64,000 nt of DNA. Origin: Sabethes cyaneus. Lineage: Eukaryota; Arthropoda; Insecta; Diptera; Culicidae. Shown here piece after piece: positions 34,901 to 46,900 of the stretch (positions are counted from its first letter, which is position 1; every line of letters begins with the position of its first letter). The translations under genes were made by a program, and so were the position numbers. The stretch spans positions 242,505,183 through 242,569,182 of the forward strand of contig NC_071355.1 of the NCBI RefSeq assembly GCF_943734655.1, written 5' to 3'. A model generated the notes under the pieces. It was not told where the DNA came from and made no database searches. It saw only the letters and a list, made by a program, of their open reading frames with translations.

Positions 34901-37900
34901 TTATTTGGTAGTAAAATCATTAAAATCGATTTGGTTGTCCCAAAGTTATTTGAAAATTGATTTTTAGGAGAGGGCCTCAGAAAAAGCCAACCTAAACGCC
35001 AAACGAAAAAAATACAAATCTAAAATTGTTTTAAAAACCAAAAAGGTTTACTAAATTTGAACATGATTAAAACACTTCTGAGTTTTGATAGATCCTTTTT
35101 ACAATAAATTGCTGAGTATGTATAGCGTATAGGTAAGTTGTATTTAGTTACGTCCTTTTAAAGTTTTAAAGGGTAGATTGCTCATATAAAGTAAATACAA
35201 ATCATCAATTACACTTCCGCAATGAACATAAATCGCAGCCTGTATTGTAATTGTTTTGCGTAATATGAGAAGTTTCGAGCCGGATTAAGTTGCCGTCGAG
35301 GGAATGACTACTTTACGACCTAAACCGAATGACATCATCCGTGATCTCAAATCACACTAGAAATATTCAAAATTTTACAATTGTTATCTCTTCCTCTTTT
35401 GCATCCGCCAACGCGGTTCGATACAAATCCACCTGCAAAGGCAAATCACACGTTAAGATAGCAATTTCAAACCTAGTAAAATATTTTAAAATGAAGTCTA
35501 TTATGTTAAAAGACGTAGTCCTACGTCAAAATTATCAAGCTCATTTTTATGTAATAACGGCCATCTTAGTGTTTACACAGCTGTGCTAGTGGTATACGGC
35601 TTCTATTTGCCAATATCAATTCAAAATTATGCGTAGGTACCCGCCGCTCGCGGATTGTTTCCTGTGTTTGCTGCTTGCGATAAAATTTTCTTCCGATCGC
35701 TGTAATGCATTATCGCCAAGTGATTCGATCGGAAGTTCAAGACTCATCACTCACTCGTATCGGGAAACGATAATTATCGCCGATCCGTTCACTCGGAGAG
35801 AATCAAATATGACACACGCAAGCAGCGATACACACACAAAGGTTTATCGGCGATAGAGGTTCACGTGTTGTTCTTTCGCCTTATACTTTTGCGTCTTTGG
35901 TTCTCTTTTCGCAAGAAGATACTAGCATGTCGTGATCTGCATGTATTGAATCGGCAAATGAATGGGGAGTGAGTGAGTTTTGATCCGATTCGAACCAACC
36001 TTGCCTCAGCAATTCTTTCGCGATTTCTTCTTAGGATACATTGCTGCGCAGAATTTGGAACATGAATAAAAAATCTGTGCCTAAATCTGCGCATTATTGC
36101 ATCGCATTTTTCTAAGGAAAGCAATGCATGCAATCACTCTTTTTGTCTAAAACATGACTGAAACTAATTATTCTTTCTAATTATGCTGGATAATTTGATC
36201 GTTGCAAAGAATTTCGATCATAAATTTGTTATTTTCTAGAAGGATAATCTTAGGCGTTGGAGCTAACGACGATGTTTTCTGCCATATAAAATACTTTCAG
36301 TTTCACGTTAAATTATTTCGCTCTCAAATATTATGGCCCGTTTATGAATAATGGCGTAATATTCAACAGACATTTATAAAAAAATTAAGCAAAGATCATA
36401 GTTATGCAAAATGTTAAAAAAAAACACTTATATAAAGAAAAATGCGCAGAATTAGGAGCGGTCACGGTATATATGAAGTAACATTAAGTTCATAAAATGT
36501 ATTCTCTACTTATAGTTACAAAAGTCATAACATCATTTCTGAAATAAAATGTTATATGTTGTAGGACTGCTTTTGCTATATGCCTTAAGCTACTACTCGA
36601 CAATCGTCCCGAACACGCGCTCTATTAGCACCCTCGACGACAGCGCATGACCAGTATAGTTCATGACAAACAGTGTATCTTTAGCACTGATCACAAGATT
36701 TTGTTCTCTCGACGGCTCTTAGCGGTTATGATTATCACAAAGTAACATCCTGCCTAGCACCGAGGACAATGAGGTTAGTCACGTAGCTTAGCTGGGATTG
36801 AGTAGCATGTACTCCACTCAACCGATCATCTGTATGTTATACCTTTCAACACGATCAAGCAATAAATATTATCAGTAATAGGTACCTATATATACAATTT
36901 GATCAATGATCAAGTAAAGTGTAAAAGTCGATCTATAGTATAGTGGGCAGAGATGATTTATATTACTGTTATTGTTGTTTGATCTCTCAAGTTTAGCTAA
37001 AAGCAAGAGTAGAATTAGCTGATCAGAATATAGTCGATTGCCAAAGTGTAAAGTTGTGTTTTTCCGTTCTGCTCCGTTGAAGAATCCCATGATAGTTTAA
37101 CAGTTGCTTAAAAAATCATGACAAAGTATTTATCGCTTGCAAACAGGGCATCGTCGACCTTCGCACCGTACATTTGATCGCAGGATCTTACTCATGGTGG
37201 ATAACACCGGGAGTTTGCGCAAGTTTTGCGCTTGCATTTGCAAACTGCGAGGTTTTAGCTTGCTATGCAATTCGGTAAAAGACCCTCTTTGGAACCGTCT
37301 CTGTACTTCATGACTAATATCAGTAACTTTGACCAGTTTATTCGGAAATCCGTACTCGTGCATTAACTACCAAAGTTGTTCTTATTCGACTAAATCGTAT
37401 GCTTCTTTAAAATTAAAGAAAATATAATGTGTGAGGGCACATTGTATTTCCGACATTTCGAAAGGATTTTTCGCAGTGTAATAGTCTGCCCTCATAAAGC
37501 CAGCATGGCCATCTGAGGCTATCCTTAGATTTCTCGCCGGATCTCCTCAAGATCGGGAGCAGAGACGATAATATAGTTTGTAGGCACTCTCAGGTTGACC
37601 ACTTCACGCTCGCTTGTTAATAGGTTTTCATCTTCGTCTGTAGACAAGTCACGTTTTGCTGTAAAGCCCTTACGGGACTAGTTTCCTTTTTCATAGAATT
37701 TGCGCGTATCGTTAGCTAGCTTCCTAAGTGTTTTTTCCGTATAAAAATCACACTCGATCGGCGCTTGTCGGTACTTGGGCTAGGCTCACATTATTTTTCC
37801 TAACAACCAATTGATCTCCGCCGATGGCCGAGCGTGTTTGCAAAACGTCGCAAGTTAGGGCAGATGGTTCAATTACCTATATCCATGGATATTTGAACCT

Positions 37901-40900
37901 TCTTGACTCGCGGGCGGACAACCTCTCTACTGAAAACACAAAGCATTACTATGGGATGGCAAGCCAAATAATTTAGCAAAATCGTCACTAAATATGCCAG
38001 CACCCAGTGCAGTCTCTGAAGTAATTCTAATGGTAACGTTCCTGCAGAAATAATTGATTCTGCTACAAATATACTGGCCAGAAATGCACCAGAAGGAAAA
38101 CGTACCATTTGACTATTCGCTAAAGGGAGGGCTTGCGAATTTTGTGGTCTTCCTTCACTTACGTATGAAGTCCAACAACGTATAACAGTTTAGACATTAC
38201 GATTGCCGGTCGATATTCGGACATATTATCCCTCGTGGCAATACTAGGACATTTTATTCAGTTTTTCACCTCCTTCACTTGCTGGCATTCTCCATCAAAT
38301 CTTATTTTGCCTTGTCTTCAGCAGCCTACAACTCGAGAAGCCGCAAAGTTAGTGCACCTTAGGACATTACCCTCATCATTCCAACCTTCGCGTTTACCTT
38401 GGCGATCAATCTTGGATCGTTATCTGAGATCCGATCTAAGGTTCGTGTGACGATATTAACCTCTTTTCATAGGAGGTTATTAGATTAAGATTAGCCGAAG
38501 TACGCTACCAAAAAACGCAATTAGAATATCCTCTAAAGTAAGCTGCCTGACGTCCATTAGTTACGACGTTTTATTTTATTTCGATGTATGCGGAAACATC
38601 AATATGCTCTGTTTCCTAGAACTGATAATGGCTATTACGTTCTAAAATAACGAATACTTGTTCTACAATCAAAATAACTGCTGGGGGTCGGTCGTCCTCA
38701 TATCAGTTAGCCTCGATGATTTTAGCTCAATTCAACCAACAGTGTATTGGCTTGATTTTCCGTCATATTTTTCGCTTCATTACGCACTTTTTAAGCAAAA
38801 AAAAAACTTTCAGATTGTTCGCTACTACCAGAATCAATAAACTATAAAATAAATTGCTGTCGACTGCAATTTTAATACCTATTTTTGAATGTGGGGGTTT
38901 TCAGCTCAACATTCATAATGACTGATGGGCCAAAAATCTACAAACTAATAAAAACAATTTAACATTTAATCTAAATGCTTAAGCCTACCACCCGTAGAAC
39001 ACCCGACTAGAAAATCATATGATGGTTATTTGTTTGTTTATTTAGTCTAAAGGCGAATATGAAAAGATTACTGTGAGAGATGATAGCAGAGCCACAAAAA
39101 CATTTTTCGTGCCAGAAGTCTGTCGTTCGTTCGTTTGTGTATAAACTTTTCGCTTTCGGCGGGTCGTTTTATTCGTAAACATGCGATAACCGTAAAATTA
39201 ACAACCCTACCACCAATGAGCAGCCACACGCCGATTATATAAATTATGAGTAAAATATGAAGGTGCCACTGAATGCTATCAACCATTTTTTTTTGTTAAT
39301 TTCTCTACTTCTGGACCTTACCTAATCGAGATAACCCAGGGGTGCCAAATGACATTATACTGAACATAATAAGATTGATAGACTACTACAAGGTGCATTC
39401 AAGGGAGCTTAACAACAACAAAAAATACAGGCATGATAATCTATATTAGCCTAACCTGATCTCCGGCGCCAACTTCCTCTTCGGAACGATTAACATGCAC
39501 TCCGGCCGCAATGTTTGGTGATTGTTGATCCAGTGCAAGCAGTACATTACATGTCTTGTAATCGAATCCTGTTTCGTTTGGTTGAGTTTGATTTGGTTTG
39601 GTTTGGTTGAGATTTATGAATATTACGTGTTCGTTATAATATCCCCCGTTTGCATGCGATGGAAGTAAAAGAAAAACGTGCAAATAATACAATTCGTCAG
39701 TTAGGGTTATTTGTTTGATCTATCTCATGCGAATCGCCGAATACTCTTAAGGAATCCACCAAATCTGTGGGCAAAATGTTGCAAAAACAAACGACTATCT
39801 TCTAACGATGATGCACTGCTGTTGTTTACTGTGCGCTTCGCTTCTGACGAGAATGCTGAATTTGTAAACACGTTCGCGTGCCGCCAGTGAAACTGCTGAG
39901 AGAGCGCAAACGGAGTGCACGATGGAGATCCGGTGGACTTTGGGTAAGCCAGACGACACATTTTATTTTATTTAAAGCACCAGACGACACATGTCGAATT
40001 CGAATAAACGAAACCAGAAGACTAATATTTCTGCGATGTCTGATGTGAAACGTACAACGCGTATAGAACGAACCCAAGCGCAATGGGAACCCAGTTCCAT
40101 GAACCGTAAAACGAGACGAAGCGAACTAATGCTTACACAATATTTGTAGTAAGGGGAGAGTGTGGGGCTAAAAGGAGTCGGCAGTAGTCGTATAGATGAT
40201 GGGGATAGACAGATAGTCTTTGAATTACAGTCTCTCCTAAGTAAGCAAATTTTATCCTGGCTATATTCTACCGTTTTTGTAGTTACGAGTATGGTGGCAG
40301 CGGACATTTGAACGTAAAAGTAGACGACTAGAATTTCCTGAATAAAAAGCTAATTTTTTAGTTAGATTGGTAGCTAAGGGGTGTCATATTTTCATACTGT
40401 CCTGTTTCTAACTGTTGCACATTCCCCCCTATTTTACGGATATTACATAACGACAGCGAAAAACGTGGTTCACACCGTTTAGTGCAGACGACTGGAAAAA
40501 ACACGTGCTGAATAAGCCAACCACGAGCTTCTCCACTTGCGAGGTATTGAAATTCAGTATTTCTCATGAGAATCCGATTTGCTGGCCCTAGCGCGATAAC
40601 CTTTCAGACTAAATAACGTCACACAGCACCAGGAAAGAGTGCTAGCTAGCTAGCTAGCACACACGTGTTCAATTGAACTTTCTGACAGTCGCATATTCCA
40701 TTCCTAACCCAGCTAGACGTAGTTGTCATTTTTACCCATGCAGGACTACCGACTCATTAGGGTGAAGATACATGATATTTGAACAAGCTCAAAGAGCGAC
40801 ATGAATGATTAATATGATTTACGGATGACTGATGGCAAATCACACAAACACAACGACTATCTTCGCCCATCCGTCCCTAGAAGCCGTAAAATGTACCTGA

Positions 40901-43900
40901 TCACCGGCTCCTACATCATCCTCGTCGCGATCGACGTGTACGCCCTGGGCAATATTGGGGGACTGCTGCTCAATCGCGATCAACAAATTCAACGTGCGCC
41001 AATCGAAGCCTGAGAGGACAACGGGAAATTTTGTAAACGAATTTAAGGCACACACATTCAGCACACATTCTCGCAGCTCAACGCATTGTCTCGATTGAGC
41101 ATCATCGGAAGAATATGTATGAAAATAGGGTGATTTCCGTTACCTTTGGAGGAGTCGTCGTAACCGATGTGCTTCACCGTCTCGCGTACCACCTTCTGAT
41201 AGTCAACAACGGCCTTTGAAGTAATCTCTCCGCACAGCAAAATCATTCCAGTTTTCGAAATAGTTTCTGTCGAGAAAAACAAGCGCTGGGTTAATTATAT
41301 TATACTCTCTGAAAGTGTTTACTTTAGGCGGCGAAATACTTACCACAGGCTACTTTTGCATTTGGATCCTGCTCCAAATGTGCATCGAGAATTGCGTCAC
41401 TGATCTGGTCGCACATCTTGTCTGCGTTAATGGCAAGAGAATGAATGGCAAGTAATTAGTATACAGTAAACATTCGAAGGTGTGATTTAATATAACTGGT
41501 AAAACCAAAATTTCTTTAAGTCTAAGTGCAAACAATTAAATAAATATGAAACTGGTTTTTCGAAATTAAAAAACGTAATAAAAATTGGGTTAGGAAACTA
41601 TTAACTTATCCCACCTTTAAGCACAGTAATAGTCTTTATTTTTCTGTAAATAACATTTGGTCTAAACTTTACGTTTTATTCATTTTTGAGCCCTAAAACA
41701 TGAAAAATAGAACGCATCCTGATATTTCGAAGGAGTAACTTTAACTCTGGGCGTTCGGCCCAGCCTTTCATCAGAACGACGTCCATGTTTAAGATTAAGA
41801 TCAAGACTAGGACTAAAAATACATCCATACAAAACAAAAATTAAAGCGCAATCCGCAAAGGTCATCACAAAAACACGCTGAGGAATGCACGCGCGCCCTC
41901 CCTGCCAGAAGATATGTCATTGATAACGATCGACTTCCTAAAGTTGAAGTCTGAAAACCAAAAGCATGGCTTTGTTATAGTTAAATTTACATACGTACAT
42001 ACGTACGTAGGTCCATGGTATTCATAACCCGTGCTGAATAAATTTTGCTGCCAAGCCGGCGCGACGTCGACTGACTGCATTAACATAATCCATTCAAGAA
42101 AAACATCCGCAACTGCGCCAAGTCTACTATGAATAGGTAGTGTACCTAGTCTAAGCTGATTCACCACGTGTTTTTTCAGAAAAACGCGTGTTTCCCGGAA
42201 AGAAGAAAATCGACAACACTGACACCGTATCGTCATATGCCTGCCTGAGATTCTTATTGCATCTCTCACGCGCGTACCTATCTCGCGCGGCACGGCACGG
42301 TTCCGTGTCGCGGTATTATGAATGCTCCCCGCTCGGCGCCACCCATCGGTATCAAGTGCTGCCAGTTTAATATTGAATATTGATAACAATGAACAATGGG
42401 CCAAAACTCAATGAAATTTATTCACATCTGCAATTTACTTTGACGTAGGACTATGTCTTTATTAATATCAGTCGGTCAGAAATCTTTCTACGAATCGAAC
42501 AAACAAGTCCCACCCAACAGATCACAAATTGTTTCCCTTTATGTCTGCCTAAACGAATTTGATGTCGTGCACGTAAAATGTATTCGTAAAGTTTACAACC
42601 ATTTTTTTAGAATCTAATCAAAATTGATGTCTCGTGCGAAAATACAGGTTACGAAATATAACTTTTCGTCATATTACTGCACTAATTTTACGAGATCATC
42701 GCTGCACCGCACAATAATTGTGCTATTGCGTTTTCTATGTTAGAATTAAGGTAAGTAAACCGAAGCACCAAAAGATTTTGAAAATCTGAATACCGAACGA
42801 CTGGCTGTATGCCCCCATTTACTTTATTCACAGAAAAGGATGACTCGAAATCTACAATAGAATAGATGATAGAATAGATGATAGAATAGATGATAGAATA
42901 TGAAATATGAATATGAAATGGTTCAATTGCTTGAAAAAATTTCCGACTTTTTCCCGATTCCGATGTTCTCCAAACCCGATTTACATTTTTAACGACAAAA
43001 ATCTTTTACGTTTTTCGATTATAAAATAAAGACAGGTAATCTAACTACTAACATTTTAGAGCAAAACAAGGTGAACCAGCTTCAGGCTGAAAACCCCTGA
43101 AATAGAGAATCTAAATCGTCATCTGAAGTACAAGAAATTGATGAGATGCCGTACAATCGATCAAACCAATTGAATATGTCCCGTTTAAGAAATTTAAATC
43201 ATCCCTCAAGTAAGAAAAATACCTTTCTTACTATTAGCGACAATTTCCATAAATTATAAACCCAATTAGCCATTAACTGCAATAGAATGTACAATCGTCT
43301 GCCTCAAAAGGAAATGCGGATAACGTGAGGTGTCCTAATTCCGTGAGGTTAATTTTGGTTCCTAATTCCGTAAACCTGGTGACTATAGCATCCAAAGTCC
43401 AAAATCTCTCTACAAAACATGTACAATTCCTTCAACAATATTTGAATTCTTGCAGTTGGAAGAGTACACGTTCAAACTTTTTTTTTCGAAAATATTCTGC
43501 AGGTGCCGCTAGGAAACCGCAACTCACGATATGCTAAAATCTGAATATTCTCGGATGGTCAAGCGATACTTAAAGCGCTTAGTGTTTTTCCAAAATTGTC
43601 TGCGACTGAATTTGCCTCACCGCTACTGAGAGATGAACTTGTCAATTGTGACTGTAATTCATTAGCGTAGCTAGAGGGTGTGCCCGGGGAACCGAATAAT
43701 CCCAAAAATATATCCTTGCTTGTTTTTCTCGCACAAATACAAAACAAATATCAACAGCTTTATAGTTGCGATATTCTACGGAAACCTGACATGTTTAGGG
43801 ACGAAGGAGGAGATCTAATCACAAACGAGTGCAAGGTGGTTGACGGGTGGAAGCAGTGCTTCGGTGAACACCTCAATGGCGACAGAAAAAGGCAAGAACG

Positions 43901-46900
43901 GAAGTTAACCCAGGAATGCCCATGGAAGATAGTAATGTCCCAGCACATGATCTCCAAGTGCAATAAAGCCGCTGGAAAGGACCGTCTACCGGCAGAGCTT
44001 AATGAACATGGCCGAGAAACGCTGGGCTTATTTGGGTCCAAGATTTGGGAGGTGGAGAAGCTATCAGAGGAATGGATGAAAGAAGTGGTTTGTCCAAGCT
44101 ACAAAGTGGGCGATCGACTCGACTGCTGCAACTAACGCGGCATAACGCTGCTTATAAGGTACTTTTTCAAATCTTGTTACGCCGGATGTCACCGGTAACA
44201 CGTGGTTTCGTAGGGGTCTCGCGCAACTACGGACCATATTTTTACCATCCGATAGATGTTACAGAAATGTCGGGAGTACAATGCACCACATCTTTATTGA
44301 TTTCAAAGCAGCATACGATACAATAGATTGAGAGCAGAAAAGGCAGATAATGCACGAGCGCGGTTTGCCGGATAAACTGACGCGACTGATCAGAACTACA
44401 TAGGATCATGGGGACACTCGCGTCTATTCAAGACGTGGCGAGAGTTGAGACAAGGTGACGGCTTATCGAACATGCTGTTCAACATCGCTCTTGGGGGGAG
44501 GGGTGAACCGACGAGCGGACATCGAAACGAGACATACCAACTCCTAGGCATCGCAGATGACTTTGTTATCATAGCCAGGAACTTTGCGACTGTGGAGGCA
44601 ATCTACACTAGACTGAAAGCGGAGTCAAGGATTGAGGTAAAAACAGCATCGAGGACCAGATACATGAAAGACAGAGGCTCAAAGGAAACAAACGCATGCC
44701 GTCCAAGGACCGCCAACCGTTGACGGCGACAAACTAGAAGTGGTAGAGTTCGCGTATTTGCGCTCGCTAGTGACCGCAAACAACAACACTAGTCACAGGG
44801 AGATCCAGCGGCACATTAAAACTAGAAATCGGATCTACTTTGCCTTAACGCTACGATCAAGACGCCCCCGTACGTAGGAAGGCACCCAGTAAGCTACGCC
44901 GCTGCTCTAATTCTACATTCATTAATCCAAATTTATTCTTAGCGATTTCTGACCGTATGCTGAAGACAATAAGAAAGCCGAAAGCCGTCATATCCAATTG
45001 GATGACCGTACAATCGCTTAACCAATCAAAAAATATAACGCCGAGCATTAAACTAACTAGAAAATGGCCGAGTCTTAATACAGATCATTTCCGAAATCTT
45101 CGTTTTATACGGGATTTTGGTCGCTTTCGCAATGGTGAGTGAAACCGTGAAGCATATGTTCTGCAATTTCGCAACTTTAGTATCTCAAAAATTGCACGCT
45201 AGGTTCCAAGGACAACTGGCTTGCCAGGGCAGACAGTATCTCCCCTTCAGCAACGAACACAGTTTGAACGTTGGACTCGTTGGAGGGACAATTCATAATT
45301 TCCCGATTTTGAGAAATGTTCGCCAAATTACCGAGTTTTCCCATATTTTTCCAGATAGGTTTAAATTCCCGACTTTCTCTCGCGTTTCTCGTGTGCTTGG
45401 CCATTATGAACATTTCTCAATTCGATAAAGTGCTCTTCTGTGGTGCCTTAAGTTTGTCACATCAAGCTGACTTCAGCGTCAGAGACAAAATCTAGGGAAT
45501 TCCAGTAGCGTACAGCTTGCACTTATTTGTTTATGGACTTCATCAAGGCGGCGTACGATTTAGTCAAGTGAATTTTTTTACTACGACAGATAATGCTTGA
45601 ACGGTTTTCTAGATGAAACTGATTAGGCAGATTTTTAGAACGAAGCTAAATTCAATTCAAATAAACCCTCGTTGAGCCCTCCTATCGTTGAAATGTGCAA
45701 TGCTATAGGCACACACTCCAACGATATATCCATCAAGAGATCCTAGATAGGCACTTCTAGATTTGAAATACATTTAAGCTGCCGTAACAATCGGAAGGAC
45801 ACCAAAGAGTCTCTTAATGTTACATAGGTCGTTTTGAAAAAGTACCCAAAAAACATTTTTCTAATCGAGCAAAGAAAACTGCGTTTCTAACATTTTTACT
45901 TAAAGTTTAAACTTGAAAACTAAATCAATTCTTGCTTTTTATATATCCGTATTATTTTCCATGCAAAAAATACAAAAAGAAAGACAAAATCGAATGAAAA
46001 TTTTTTTGCCGATAATCGGAAATTCCGTTGTTTGAAATTTCCATTTCTGTTCCGTGTTCGAAGCGTTATTATGTACTCATTTTTCGAGTTTTTTAGGCTG
46101 TAGAGTCCACAGACAATTGATTTTATAAAAATATTTTGACTTATATCCGGCAAATTATTTTTTTACCCCTCGATTTTTCATGCCAATTTCAAACAAGGGG
46201 GTGAACTTCAAAAATAATTTGCAATGGCCTTATTAGGATCGTTCGAGGTTATAAATATATTATACGCGGCGTATAATACATTCATATTCAAAAACACGAC
46301 AAAATTTCAATTGCACTCTTTCAATACGCTTTCTTTACAATTCAGATTTTGAAAGAAAATAGTTAGAGAATATCTAACCAACAGATATCTACCAACATCT
46401 AACTGGCAGGATGAACTAGAATAAATGTCCGCAACCAATTCGTGAATAAATCAATCGATCAATCTAATGACTCAGCCAATTTGATCCTGGTGTTTGTTAG
46501 AGCTAATCTCAAACGTACATAGTTTGTATTAATATCTACCAATTAGTAAATAAAAGCCTTGCAATCTAATTCCTAATTTCAAGAATAACTGCAAAATACA
46601 CAAAATGGTAGCTCCTGCTACCTACGGTTTCGTACGGGATTTCAGTTTCGATTATATTTTAGCAACCTATCATCGACAAAGTCGGTCGAAGATGAATGAC
46701 AGACATCAACTTGGTCTAGGTTCAGTCAAAACAAGTAATCCATGACCCGATGAGACGGGAAGGCATGGTCACTTTTTCCGAAATAAACGAAATCGCAGGT
46801 ATCTAAAATTGTAGGCTAGGTTAAGGGAAGCAAAAAGTGTGCTTACATGTGTACTTGATTCAACTATGAAAATTTAAAGATTTTACTTTTGAAGCAATTT

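Larger units (their letters stand above)
29730..39455 (-). other. SAM synthase intron between exon 4a and exon 5
   Basis: This 9.7-kb intron holds a LINE piece (31440-32030), a TTCGGCCATTTG repeat (about 32060-32415), a SINE (32648-32800), a possible 3.4-kb inverted-repeat element (33059-36459) and a LINE remnant (37140-38440). Between these I see no exon-like frame. The part 29730-31440 is featureless AT-rich sequence. Confidence 0.6.

Noticed and set aside
41865..42404. 179-codon minus-strand frame in SAM synthase intron 1
   Set aside because: No recognisable motif, no splice signals fitting the gene, and not part of any repeat family seen here.
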